Part shown: positions 8,570 through 17,497 of the stretch, piece by piece
Layout of the letters: each line of letters begins with the position of its first letter
Numbering within the stretch: position 1 is the first letter of the stretch
Source: Bacteroidota bacterium
GTDB lineage: Bacteria; Bacteroidota; Bacteroidia; Chitinophagales; Chitinophagaceae
DNA: 64,000 nucleotides
NCBI GenBank assembly: GCA_020161535.1
Contig: JAIUNW010000008.1
Span: forward strand, 137,908 to 201,907
Direction: 5' to 3'
The notes under the pieces: model-generated
Seen by the model: the letters and a program-made list of their open reading frames with translations, nothing else
Told to the model about the DNA's origin: nothing
The model's database searches: none
Made by a program: the position numbers and the translations under genes

Positions 8570-10285
8570 ATGGGTTATCTCAATACCAAAGGACTGAAAG
8601 AAAGAACCTTCGATGCCATTGTGATTGGTTCGGGTATCAGTGGTGGCTGGGCCGCCAAAGAGTTTTGCGACAAAGGCTTGAACACATTGGTGCTGGAGCG
8701 CGGGCGTGATGTCAAACACAATAAAGATTATCCGACCACCAATATGTATCCCTGGCAGTTTGAACACCGCGGGCAACTGACCAACGAGATCATCAAAGAA
8801 AATCCGGTGGTTAGTAAATGTTATGCGTTCCGGGAAGATGCTATGCATTTTTTTGTGAAAGACAAAGAGCATCCCTATGTACAGGAAAAACCTTTTGATT
8901 GGATCAGGGGTTACCAGGTGGGTGGTAAGTCATTGTTATGGGCGCGACAAACCCAGCGTTGGAGCGATTTCGATTTTGAAGGGCCTGCGCGCGATGGCTT
9001 TGCGGTCGACTGGCCCATCCGGTACAAAGACCTCGCGCCCTGGTACAGCTATGTAGAAAAGTTTGCGGGTATTACCGGTAACAAAGATGGATTGCCCCAA
9101 CTGCCCGATGGTGAGTTTTTGCCGCCGCATGAACTCAATTGCGTGGAGAAATATTTCAGTGGAAAAATGGCTACGGTGTACAACAACAGCCGACCCGTGA
9201 TTATTGGTCGCGCTGCACACCTGACCAAACCGCAACAAATTCACCTCGACCAGGGGCGGGCCCAATGTCAATCGCGCGATCTCTGCCAGCGTGGTTGTCC
9301 CTTTGGGGGATATTTCAGCAGTAATGCATCGACCATTCCCTGGGCTTTGCGCACGGGTAAACTGACCCTGCAGCCCAATTCAACCGTTCATTCTATCATC
9401 TATGACGACAAGGCGGGCAAAGCAACCGGTGTTCGGGTGATCGATACCGTTAGTAAAACAACCACTGAATATTTTGCCCCCGTCATTTTTGTGAATGCGG
9501 CGGCGCTGAATACGAATTTGGTGTTGTTGAATTCAACGTCCAGCCGTTTTCCGAATGGCCTGGGCAACGACAATGGGTTGTTGGGCAAGTATGTAGCGTT
9601 TCACAATTATCGCGGGCATGTGAATGCCAAATACGAAGGCTTTCCCGATTCAACCACCGAAGGGCGTCGGCCAAACAGCGGGTACATCCCCCGGTTCAGG
9701 AACCTGCACAAGCAGGAAACCAATTTTCTGCGCGGCTATGCAGCGGGTTTCGGGGCCTATCGCCCGAATGCGCCAATGAATGGCTGGGGAACCGATTTAA
9801 AAGCACAACTCGATAAGCCCAAACCCGGTGTTTGGGGCGTGGGTTCGCACATGATGGGTGAAACGATTCCGAAAGAGAACAGCATGGTTTCGCTGGATCC
9901 CAACCAGAAAGATGAGTGGGGTATGCCAGTGATGCGCATCAATATGTTTTACGACGACAACGATGAGAAGATGGTGCAAGACTACCACGAGCAATTGGTG
10001 GCCATGTTTGAGGCGGCCGGCTTTACCGATATCAGTACCAACGATTCCAAACAAGCGCCGGGACTGGATATCCACGAAATGGGTGGGGTGCGCATGGGCA
10101 AAGACCCCAAGACTTCGCTGCTGAACAAGTGGAATCAATTGCATGCCTGTAAAAATGTGTTTGTGACCGACGGCGCTTGCATGACATCCACATCTACACA
10201 AAACCCATCACTTACCTATATGGCATTGACCGCTCGCGCGGTCGATTATGCCCTGGCAGAAATGAAAAAAGGCAATTTGAAATAG
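8570..10285 (+). CDS. GMC family oxidoreductase (gluconate 2-dehydrogenase-like large subunit)
   Basis: This 571-residue FAD enzyme has the dinucleotide fold DAIVIGSGISGGWAAKE at residues 15-31 and the ERGRD strand end. Further blocks are GYQVGGKSLLWARQTQRW, the Cys-containing QSRDLCQRGCPFGGY, and the C-terminal NPSLTYMALTARAVDYA with catalytic-type His and Asn (IHEMGGVRMG, TSTQNPSLT). It lacks its own signal peptide and may travel with the subunit-3 protein encoded just upstream. It probably oxidises a sugar or polyol in the periplasm; the substrate is not visible. Confidence 0.92.
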   Translation: MGYLNTKGLKERTFDAIVIGSGISGGWAAKEFCDKGLNTLVLERGRDVKHNKDYPTTNMYPWQFEHRGQLTNEIIKENPVVSKCYAFREDAMHFFVKDKEHPYVQEKPFDWIRGYQVGGKSLLWARQTQRWSDFDFEGPARDGFAVDWPIRYKDLAPWYSYVEKFAGITGNKDGLPQLPDGEFLPPHELNCVEKYFSGKMATVYNNSRPVIIGRAAHLTKPQQIHLDQGRAQCQSRDLCQRGCPFGGYFSSNASTIPWALRTGKLTLQPNSTVHSIIYDDKAGKATGVRVIDTVSKTTTEYFAPVIFVNAAALNTNLVLLNSTSSRFPNGLGNDNGLLGKYVAFHNYRGHVNAKYEGFPDSTTEGRRPNSGYIPRFRNLHKQETNFLRGYAAGFGAYRPNAPMNGWGTDLKAQLDKPKPGVWGVGSHMMGETIPKENSMVSLDPNQKDEWGMPVMRINMFYDDNDEKMVQDYHEQLVAMFEAAGFTDISTNDSKQAPGLDIHEMGGVRMGKDPKTSLLNKWNQLHACKNVFVTDGACMTSTSTQNPSLTYMALTARAVDYALAEMKKGNLK

Positions 10286-10326
10286 GCCACTTACAGTTTA
10301 TTGTTTGCTAATATTAAAACACAATC

Positions 10327-11487
10327 ATGATAGCTATGCGACGGTTTGTGGTGCTTATTGTCTTAGCCGTTGCCGGTGCTGGTGTCGTGCAGGCGCAGAA
10401 AGCAGTTTTTAAACTGATTGATCTCCAGGCCACCACGGAAACAAAAAACCTGGCGACAAATCTTTTTCGAATCGCCCAAACAAATATTTTATTTGGTCAC
10501 CAGCATGCAACGGAATACGGGCATGGTTGGCGTGGAGATGCCGATCGGTCAGATGTAAAGTCGGTCACCGGCTCCCATCCAGCGGTGATCGGCGTTGATT
10601 TTATGGGACTGAGCGGCCTGCCCCCTGATCAGATAGCAGCCAACCGCCAGGCACTGATGCAGGAGATAACGGCCACGTATAACCGCGGTGGACTCACCAC
10701 CGTCGCCTGGCATTTCTCCAACCCCGTTTCGCCCGGTGGTTTTTACTGGAAAGATTCCCTTTCCCTACCGGCTGTTCCCTACCTGGTACCCGGCGGCTCG
10801 CACCACGACCAGTATAAGGAGATCCTGAAAACCATCGCTTCGGTTGCCCATGACTGTAAGGGCGCCGATGGTAAGCTGGTGCCGATGGTATTTCGTCCGT
10901 TTCACGAGTTAGATGGCGATTGGTTCTGGTGGGGCAAGTCCCATTGCTCGACCCCTGACTTCATCAAACTTTGGCGATTTACGGTAGAATTTTTGAGAGA
11001 TAGTTTGCAAGTGCATAACTTTATATACGCCTTTTCACCAGACAACCGGTTTAACAGCGAAGAAGAATACCTGGAAAGATACCCGGGCGATGCCTGGGTT
11101 GACCTGGTCGGTGTAGACAACTACGGCGATTTTGGCCGCGATGGGAAATATGACCTGGCTGCCGGGTTGAAAAAATTACAGATCGTTTCCGGCTATGCTG
11201 TTTCGCACCACAAACTGGCGGCTTTTACAGAGACGGGTTTGGAATCTATACCCAATGACAAATGGTGGACGAGCGTTCTGCTTCGTACACTGAAAGACAA
11301 ACAACTTGCGCTTTGTTATGTGTTGGTTTGGCGGAACGACGAGAAAAGCCCCACCCACTTTTATGCGCCCTTCCCCGGACAAATCAGTGCGCCTGATTTT
11401 ATGCGTTTTTATGCTGACCCTTTCACTTTATTTGAAGCTGACCTGCAGGGTAAGAACCGGCTGTATCAAAGCCGCAGAAAAGATTAA
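10327..11487 (+). CDS. Glycoside hydrolase family 26 beta-mannanase-like protein
   Basis: A signal peptide (MRRFVVLIVLAVAGAGVVQA) leads a 386-residue protein. Residues FRPFHELDGDWFWWGK contain the GH26 acid/base Glu194, and AAFTETGLE contains the nucleophile Glu302. GHQHATEYG and WHFSNPVSPGG are further family blocks. GH26 enzymes cleave beta-1,4-mannan or related glycans. It lies directly upstream of a SusC/SusD pair, so a glycan-uptake link is plausible. Two hairpins in the gap suggest separate transcripts. Confidence 0.92.
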   Translation: MIAMRRFVVLIVLAVAGAGVVQAQKAVFKLIDLQATTETKNLATNLFRIAQTNILFGHQHATEYGHGWRGDADRSDVKSVTGSHPAVIGVDFMGLSGLPPDQIAANRQALMQEITATYNRGGLTTVAWHFSNPVSPGGFYWKDSLSLPAVPYLVPGGSHHDQYKEILKTIASVAHDCKGADGKLVPMVFRPFHELDGDWFWWGKSHCSTPDFIKLWRFTVEFLRDSLQVHNFIYAFSPDNRFNSEEEYLERYPGDAWVDLVGVDNYGDFGRDGKYDLAAGLKKLQIVSGYAVSHHKLAAFTETGLESIPNDKWWTSVLLRTLKDKQLALCYVLVWRNDEKSPTHFYAPFPGQISAPDFMRFYADPFTLFEADLQGKNRLYQSRRKD

Positions 11488-11528
11488 CCTGTAAGCAGCA
11501 TTGCGTAAAGAAAGATGGTCATAAGGTC

Positions 11529-11564
11529 GTTCCTTCGGGAACCGCAGGCGATAACGCCTGCGGT
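11529..11564 (+). terminator. Tandem hairpins between GH26 and SusC genes
   Basis: GTTCC / GGAAC arms enclose a TTCG tetraloop at 11529-11542. Immediately after, and sharing two bases, ACCGCAGGCG and CGCCTGCGGT form a perfect 10-bp stem over an ATAA loop at 11541-11564. No T-tract follows, so this is either an unusual terminator of the GH26 transcript or a structured leader of the SusC mRNA (ATG at 11587). Confidence 0.6.
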
Positions 11565-11586
11565 ATGTTATATAAAAAACTGTTTT

Positions 11587-14500
11587 ATGAGAAGAAAACT
11601 GCTATTTTTTCTTGCATTTGTTTTTTCTCTCCTAAGCATCCAATCTTATGCGCAAGACCTGGAGGTCAGTGGCAGGGTTTTGGGGCCGGAAGGGAAACCA
11701 TTGGAGGGTGTTACAGTAACTGTTAAGGGCACCGCTACAGCAACTGCCACCAATGTAATGGGCCTTTATAAAATTAACGCCGCCAGAGGAGCGGTACTGG
11801 TTTTTTCCAGTGTAGAATTTGCCAGTCGGGAAGTAACCGTTGATGGCCCTACGGTAAACGTCAACCTGACCCAAAAGAGTCGTGACCTCAATGAGGTGGT
11901 GGTGACCGCCCTTGGTATCAAAAAAGACAAAAAGGTGCTGGGTTATGCCGTTTCGGAGGTGAAAGGCGAAGAATTGAACCAGGCCCGCACGGTCAACGTG
12001 TCGAATGCACTCGTTGGCAAAGTGGCAGGTCTGAACATCACCCAAACGGCAGCAGGCCCCAGTGGTACAACCCGTATCACCATTCGCGGTGATGCCACCA
12101 TTGGTGGTTTCAACGGGCCACTCATTGTGGTTGATGGTATTCCGTTCAACAATAGCAACCTCGGTTCAGTAGGTACCTGGGGCGGCGCCGACCAGGGCGA
12201 TGGTATCTCCAGCCTCAACCCCGACGAAATCGAAAGCGTGAGTGTACTGAAAGGCGGTACCGCTGCGGCTTTGTATGGATCAAGGGCATCGAATGGTGCC
12301 ATCCTGGTGACCACCAAATCGGGTAAGGCAGGAAAAGGTGCTACGGTAGAATTTGGCAGCAATTACCAGATGGAAGACCTGCTGTACAAGAAAATCAAAG
12401 ACTACCAATATGAATATGGTACCGGTGATCGTGGTACCGGCTTGGTGGGTATTAAGCCGGTTAGCGCTGACCCCAACCTGAACCAAACCAATAGCTGGGG
12501 AGCCAAATTGGATGGTTCGAGTGTGATTCAGTATGATGGCGTATCTCGTCCTTATTCTGCACAGCGCGACAATTTCAAGAAGTTTTACAATGTTGGCAGT
12601 ACTTGGGTAAATACCATGGCGGTTAGTGGTGGAACCGACAAATTGACTTATCGTTTCAGCGCCAGTGACCTCAACAACAAAGGCATTGTACCAAACAATA
12701 CCCTGGTTCGCGACAACTTTGCGTTGAACCTGAATGCCAAGGTAAGTGAGCGATTCTCCGTGCTGTTGAACAGTAAGTACATGCGCGAAAAGAACAAAAA
12801 CCGGCCAAAGGTTTCTGATTCACCGGGCAGTGCCAACTACACACTGTGGACTATGCCTACTTCACTCGATGTAGAAACCATGAAAGCGTCTAAATACGAT
12901 GACAATGGTTTTGAAAGGGTTTGGTCAAATAACCAATATGTGCAGAACCCCTATTTTGCCACAGAAGACTACAAGCAGCAGGATATTAAAGACCGGTTCA
13001 TCGGTGTTGTTGAACCACGCTTCAACCTGACCGACTGGTTGTTCCTGAAAGGCCGCGCCGGATTTGATAAGTTTAACCGCCGTGCGTTTGATGTTACACC
13101 TACCGGTACAGGCTATAGTTTGGGTGGCGGATACAATGCATCAAATGTCGATTTCCGCGAAACCAACCTCGACCTGATGGTGGGCGTTGATAAAGAGTTT
13201 GGCAGCAGGTTCAGCCTGAATGCCATTGTGGGTGGCAACCGCATGAAGCAGGTTCGTTATGACGAAAGCTATGGCGGCAACCCCTTCAACATACCTTTCT
13301 TTTTCGATATCTCTAATATCAGCACCGCCAATCGTTATACCAATTATGGCTACAGCGAAAAGCGGATCAACTCGGTTTACGGATCTGCTGACCTTGGTTT
13401 CAACAATTATTTGTTCTTGAACCTGACCGCACGTAACGACTGGTTCTCTACCCTGGCCAAAGGCAGGAATTCTATCCTGTATCCTTCTGCCGGTTTGAGC
13501 TTTATCGTTTCAGATGCGTTGCAGTTACCAGCCTCGGTTAACTTTTTGAAACTGCGTGGTTCATGGGCGCAAACTGGTGGTGATACCGATCCTTATCAGT
13601 TGTACCTGAACTACCAGTTGTCGGGTGCTACACAGGGTGCACCGCTGGGACAAATCACCCAATCGCAGGTGCCGAACTCGCTGCTTCAACCAAGGGTGGT
13701 TACCAGTGCAGAATTTGGTGCTGAAGGCCGCTTGTTAGACAGCCGCCTGAGTTTTGATATCGCCCTGTACAGCCGCAAAACAACCAACGATATCGTAGGT
13801 GCTTCCATTTCACCTACATCGGGTTACACAGCCGCCCTGTTTAATATCGGTGAAATCACCAACAAGGGTGTTGAAGTCATGTTGGGCTATAAAGTGGGCA
13901 ATTCGAAAGCCTTTAGTTGGGAACCGTCTTTGAATTTTGCGTACAACAAAAACAAGGTAGTAGAGATTTATCCTGGCCTTGATCAGTTGTTTGTGGAAGA
14001 GCCTCGTCCGCGGGTGAGTGCCATCTACCAGGTAACTGGTTTACCATATGCACAAATCCTCGGAAATGGATACAAGCGTGATGCGAAAGGACAGGTAATT
14101 TTCAATGCACAAGGCTTGCCTGAAACACAAGGTCTGGTGAATTTTGGAACGGGTATCTCGCCTTGGACCCTCGGTTTCAACAACAGTTTTGGTTATAAAG
14201 GCTTCCGGTTCTCCTTCCTGATCGACGGAAAGTTTGGTGGACATATCATGTCAGGTACCAATGCCCTTGCTTATCGCTATGGATTGCATAAGAATACGTT
14301 GGAAGGCCGCGAAACAGGCGTGATCGGTAAAGGCGTGCAGGAAGACGGTAGTGCTAATACCATCGTGGTGCCAGCGCAGACTTATTATTCCAATCTGTAT
14401 AATTTTGCGGAGCCTTTTGTGTACAAGTCAGACTTCATCAAGCTACGTCAGGTTATCATTGAATACGCGATTCCCAATAGGATCTATGGAAAAACGCCGA

Positions 14501-14670
14501 TCAAAGCGATTAATGTTTCGCTGGTGGGCAGGAACCTGTTGATCCTGAAGAAATACGTACCAATCATTGATCCTGAATCAGGCTATTCTGCAGGAAACGC
14601 ACAGGGCCAGGAGTTTGCCGGCCTGCCTTCCACCCGGACAATGGGTATTAACCTGAATGTGAAATTCTAA
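11587..14670 (+). CDS. SusC/RagA-family TonB-linked outer-membrane protein
   Basis: The ATG at 11587 (MRRKLLFFLAFVFSLLSIQSYAQ) gives a clean signal peptide and a 1027-residue protein; an in-frame extension to 11515 is not needed. A carboxypeptidase-regulatory-like domain follows (SGRVLGPEGKPLEGVTVTVK). Then come the SusC signature and plug (DLNEVVVTALGIKK, GGFNGPLIVVDGIPFNN, VLKGGTAAALYGSRASNGAI) and a long beta-barrel ending in GINLNVKF. These proteins import glycans or other nutrients across the outer membrane, driven by TonB-ExbBD. A SusD-like lipoprotein follows after 26 bp. Confidence 0.95.
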   Translation: MRRKLLFFLAFVFSLLSIQSYAQDLEVSGRVLGPEGKPLEGVTVTVKGTATATATNVMGLYKINAARGAVLVFSSVEFASREVTVDGPTVNVNLTQKSRDLNEVVVTALGIKKDKKVLGYAVSEVKGEELNQARTVNVSNALVGKVAGLNITQTAAGPSGTTRITIRGDATIGGFNGPLIVVDGIPFNNSNLGSVGTWGGADQGDGISSLNPDEIESVSVLKGGTAAALYGSRASNGAILVTTKSGKAGKGATVEFGSNYQMEDLLYKKIKDYQYEYGTGDRGTGLVGIKPVSADPNLNQTNSWGAKLDGSSVIQYDGVSRPYSAQRDNFKKFYNVGSTWVNTMAVSGGTDKLTYRFSASDLNNKGIVPNNTLVRDNFALNLNAKVSERFSVLLNSKYMREKNKNRPKVSDSPGSANYTLWTMPTSLDVETMKASKYDDNGFERVWSNNQYVQNPYFATEDYKQQDIKDRFIGVVEPRFNLTDWLFLKGRAGFDKFNRRAFDVTPTGTGYSLGGGYNASNVDFRETNLDLMVGVDKEFGSRFSLNAIVGGNRMKQVRYDESYGGNPFNIPFFFDISNISTANRYTNYGYSEKRINSVYGSADLGFNNYLFLNLTARNDWFSTLAKGRNSILYPSAGLSFIVSDALQLPASVNFLKLRGSWAQTGGDTDPYQLYLNYQLSGATQGAPLGQITQSQVPNSLLQPRVVTSAEFGAEGRLLDSRLSFDIALYSRKTTNDIVGASISPTSGYTAALFNIGEITNKGVEVMLGYKVGNSKAFSWEPSLNFAYNKNKVVEIYPGLDQLFVEEPRPRVSAIYQVTGLPYAQILGNGYKRDAKGQVIFNAQGLPETQGLVNFGTGISPWTLGFNNSFGYKGFRFSFLIDGKFGGHIMSGTNALAYRYGLHKNTLEGRETGVIGKGVQEDGSANTIVVPAQTYYSNLYNFAEPFVYKSDFIKLRQVIIEYAIPNRIYGKTPIKAINVSLVGRNLLILKKYVPIIDPESGYSAGNAQGQEFAGLPSTRTMGINLNVKF

Positions 14671-14696
14671 TTACCCAACCGAAAAAAACTTAAACA

Positions 14697-16241
14697 ATGA
14701 TTCGTAAAATATTTGTAAGCGTTGTGTTGGCGGGATCACTGGTATCGTGTACAAAAGACTTCGACACCGTCAATATTGATCCGACCAAGCCAACCACCAT
14801 ACCGCTGAACTATCAACTGAGCCAGTCGCTTTTGTACCTGGGGGGATCGGCTGGTGACCCCGGTTATGCCACCTGGCGGGCCAACCTGATCTATGCTTTG
14901 CCGGCTACGCAGATGTTTTCTTCGCTGTCGACTTTCTATTCGGGCGATAAATACCTATACCAGGCCGACCTGAGTGAAGCTTATTTTGTAACACAGTATC
15001 CGAATGCGGTGAAGAACCTGGTGGACCTGAAAACACAGGCTGCCAAAGATCCTGCTAACATCAATATGCTTTCTATTTCACGCATATTGCTCACCTTGCA
15101 GATGAGCCTGATCACCGATCTCTATGGGGATGTGCCTTATTCTCAAGCAGGACAAGGTTATCTCACCAATAACTTCACACCCGCCTACGATGCGCAGCAA
15201 TCCATCTACATGGATATGTTGAAAGAACTGGATGAAGCCGCTGCTGCCATTGATGCATCAGCCGTTAATCCGGGTGCGGCTGATTTCGTATACAAGGGCG
15301 ATATGGCCAAATGGAAGAAAATGGCCTATTCGTTGATGCTTCGTCTGGCAATGCGGATGCAGAAAGTAGATGCTGCATCGGCACAAACCTGGGCTGCCAA
15401 GGCGATTGCCGGTGGAACAATGGCTAGTAACGATGATAGTTTCGCCATTATGTATGCGAATGATGGCGGTACTGCGACCATCAACTCGAATTCCTACAAC
15501 TTGGGTGAGGCCGAGGGTGCAGGACACCGCAACGAAGTATCGAAAGGAAGCATTCAATGGTCGAAGACACTCATCGATATGATGAAGAGTCGCAATGATC
15601 CACGTTTGGGGGTGATTGCCGAACTGAAGTCAGGCGACCGAACACCGGCCAACCAGCGTGGTTTGCCCAACGGCTATGATGCGGCTACCTTGGCTGCCCT
15701 GACGGGAGAAACCGGTCCAGATGCTTATTCGCGCCCCAGCACCATCCTGTATAGCGCCTCCAATCCCTATATCTTGCTGCCATATGCGGAAGTAGCATTT
15801 ATGAAAGCAGAAGCGATTACCCGGGGTTGGGCTACCGGCGATGCAACCGCCAGTTTCAAAGCTGGTCAGGCTGCTGCTATCCAACAATTGGATGTGAATA
15901 CGGGTGCACCGGCTGCCTCTGCTGCTGCCATTACCGCCTACCAAACAGCCAACGCCATGGGCAGCGGTTTGAGTGGTGCGATGACTTCGATCCATACGGA
16001 AATGTTTATCCTGAATGCCTCCACCCTGAATGGATTTGAAGGATGGGCGAACTGGCGTCGTACTGGCTTGCCGGTGTTGACCCCCACCAACTATCCTGGC
16101 AACCGGACCAACGGATCCATTATGCGTCGTTTGATCTATCCGGTATCAGAACAAGGCCAGAATACCAAAGCCTACCAGGCCGCGATTTCTGCGCAAGGGG
16201 CTGATGAGTTTACTACACGCATGTGGTGGGATAAGCAATAA
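14697..16241 (+). CDS. SusD/RagB-like nutrient-binding outer-membrane lipoprotein
   Basis: The leader MIRKIFVSVVLAGSLVSC ends in a lipobox cysteine. The 514-residue body has SusD-like TPR features (DLYGDVPYSQAGQG, MAKWKKMAYSLMLRLAMRM, PYAEVAFMKAEAI, GFEGWANWRRTGLP). This pattern fits the SusD-like subfamily often annotated as SusD/RagB nutrient-binding. It would cap the SusC pore encoded immediately upstream. A strong terminator follows at 16267. Confidence 0.93.
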   Translation: MIRKIFVSVVLAGSLVSCTKDFDTVNIDPTKPTTIPLNYQLSQSLLYLGGSAGDPGYATWRANLIYALPATQMFSSLSTFYSGDKYLYQADLSEAYFVTQYPNAVKNLVDLKTQAAKDPANINMLSISRILLTLQMSLITDLYGDVPYSQAGQGYLTNNFTPAYDAQQSIYMDMLKELDEAAAAIDASAVNPGAADFVYKGDMAKWKKMAYSLMLRLAMRMQKVDAASAQTWAAKAIAGGTMASNDDSFAIMYANDGGTATINSNSYNLGEAEGAGHRNEVSKGSIQWSKTLIDMMKSRNDPRLGVIAELKSGDRTPANQRGLPNGYDAATLAALTGETGPDAYSRPSTILYSASNPYILLPYAEVAFMKAEAITRGWATGDATASFKAGQAAAIQQLDVNTGAPAASAAAITAYQTANAMGSGLSGAMTSIHTEMFILNASTLNGFEGWANWRRTGLPVLTPTNYPGNRTNGSIMRRLIYPVSEQGQNTKAYQAAISAQGADEFTTRMWWDKQ

Positions 16242-16266
16242 GCGAAGCCTTTTGGTTTAATAAAAT

Positions 16267-16297
16267 GAAGACGTCCATTGGGCGTCTTCTTTTTTTT
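16267..16297 (+). terminator. Intrinsic terminator of the susCD operon
   Basis: GAAGACGTCC (16267-16276) pairs with GGGCGTCTTC (16280-16289), with one G-U pair and an ATT loop. A run of eight T residues follows. It lies 26 bp after the SusD stop codon. Confidence 0.9.
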
Positions 16298-16409
16298 GTT
16301 TGCTGAAAGATTCAATGCGGCGTAATTCTAATTCTTGCAGTTTAATTTTAAAATATGAGAGTGCGAGGCTGAATCAAACAATTCACCCAATCCCAAACCA
16401 TTACTAACA

Positions 16410-16475
16410 GGGGGTCAGCTTACTCCGAAAACCAGGGGTCAATTTGAAGCGAACAAAGGGGGCTGTTTCCCCGGA
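16410..16475. mobile_element. Three IS21-like terminal repeats without a transposase
   Basis: Three direct repeats of about 18-20 bp with a 23-25 bp period begin at 16410, 16435 and 16458. They share GGGG(G)TCA..TT....CGAA in the first two, and a divergent GGGGGCTGTTTCCCCGGA in the third. IS21-family elements carry such multiple terminal repeats. No istA or istB reading frame is present, so this would be a solitary end left by deletion. The rest of 16298-16544 shows no gene, only the promoter-like box and operator described separately. Confidence 0.5.
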
Positions 16476-16493
16476 TTTTACACAATAGTTGGC

Positions 16494-16525
16494 TAAATTT
16501 GGGTAAAACAGCTAAAAATAGCTGT
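16494..16525 (+). promoter_or_regulatory. Promoter box and palindromic operator of the toxin-antitoxin operon
   Basis: TAAATTTG (16494-16501) matches the -7 box consensus. Six bases later, ACAGCTA (16508-16514) and TAGCTGT (16519-16525) form a perfect 7-bp inverted repeat with an AAAA centre. It lies 19 bp before the XRE regulator's ATG (16545), where a dimeric HTH protein would block transcription. Confidence 0.6.
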
Positions 16526-16544
16526 CAAAAACCACCTTTCAGAT

Positions 16545-16880
16545 ATGGATACAGGTAAAATCATCGCTGCACTCCACGACAAAAAAGGATGGTCCCAGGC
16601 CGACCTCGCTGCCCATAGCCAGGTGTCGAGGGTCATGATTGGGAAGTATGAAAGAGAAGAAGCAGTGCCGTCCATCGATGCTGCTAAAAAAATAGCGGAT
16701 GCCCTGGAAGTATCCTTGGATCAGCTTGTAGGGGAAGGCATGCTCAAAGGATTTGATAAAAAAACGCTCAAACGGTTTGAGGAGTTGGAGCACCTGGAAG
16801 AGGAGAAGAAAAAAACATTGTTCGACCTCATTGATACCTATATCCGGGATGCCAAGGCCCGTAAGACCTACGCCCACTAA
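16545..16880 (+). CDS. XRE-family helix-turn-helix regulator of a toxin-antitoxin operon
   Basis: The 111-residue protein has an N-terminal Cro/C1-type HTH (GWSQADLAAHSQVSRVMIGKYE, about residues 15-36, and PSIDAAKKIADALEVSLDQL). A charged helical tail follows (FEELEHLEEEKKKTLFDLIDTYI) that could dimerise. It starts 19 bp after a perfect palindrome and is followed after 11 bp by an antitoxin-like gene and a ParE-like toxin gene. It is therefore the likely autorepressor of the module. Confidence 0.88.
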   Translation: MDTGKIIAALHDKKGWSQADLAAHSQVSRVMIGKYEREEAVPSIDAAKKIADALEVSLDQLVGEGMLKGFDKKTLKRFEELEHLEEEKKKTLFDLIDTYIRDAKARKTYAH

Positions 16881-16891
16881 AAACATATATC

Positions 16892-17110
16892 ATGGAAGAA
16901 GTTGTGCACCTACGCATCAAAAAAGAATATGCCGCCGAACTGATAGAAGACCTGATCCGTGCGCAAGCCCTGGAACCGGTAGAAGACAGTGACACCGATA
17001 TCCCCGAGTGGCAAAAGGAAGCCGTACGTAATACCTTGCGGCAAGTGGAGCAGCACCCGGAGCAATTGCAATCCTGGGAGGTCATCAAGCAAAAATACCA
17101 ACGGCCCTGA
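16892..17110 (+). CDS. Antitoxin-like protein (addiction-module component type)
   Basis: This 72-residue acidic protein starts with VVHLRIKKEYAAELIEDLI. Its C-terminal block is IPEWQKEAVRNTLRQVEQHP, then SWEVIKQKY, resembling the addiction-module component antitoxins whose conserved end is W..E..RR....SW.E....L. Its stop overlaps the toxin start by one base (TGATG), the tight coupling typical of type II modules. It would neutralise the downstream ParE-like toxin. Confidence 0.75.
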   Translation: MEEVVHLRIKKEYAAELIEDLIRAQALEPVEDSDTDIPEWQKEAVRNTLRQVEQHPEQLQSWEVIKQKYQRP

Positions 17111-17394
17111 TGAACGCTTTTGAACTCGTCTTGTCCGTCGATGCCGTTAATGATATCGACCAGGCCGTGGAATATTACAACAGTCTTTCCGATGGGCTCG
17201 GCTTCGAGTTTGCTGATACCATCGACCGGTACTTCTCTAAAATCCAACAACTACCTTCAGCCTCCGCCATCAGATATGACAACATTCGCGTAAAACCCAT
17301 CGACACGTTTCCATTTACTATACATTACACGGTCACAGATTCACAGATAATTGTACTCAGAGTGTTCAATACCTATCAAAAACCGGCAGATTGA
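17110..17394 (+). CDS. RelE/ParE superfamily toxin
   Basis: The 94-residue protein has the RelE/ParE fold pattern: LSVDAVNDIDQAVEYYNSL at the N-terminus, FADTIDRYFSKIQQLP in the helical hairpin, then IRVKPIDTFPFTIHYTV and IIVLRVFNT as the beta-sheet end. ParE-type toxins attack DNA gyrase and RelE-type cleave mRNA; the sequence alone does not separate them, though the order regulator-antitoxin-toxin resembles PaaR-PaaA-ParE. It overlaps the antitoxin stop by one base. Confidence 0.82.
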   Translation: MNAFELVLSVDAVNDIDQAVEYYNSLSDGLGFEFADTIDRYFSKIQQLPSASAIRYDNIRVKPIDTFPFTIHYTVTDSQIIVLRVFNTYQKPAD

Positions 17395-17497
17395 TATGTA
17401 ATATCCTAGGTCCTAAATAATCTGATTAAAAAAATACTGACTCACCTTGTTCTATTCACTTTTTTCGATAAGTGATTTGCTAATTGATTAATGGCTT

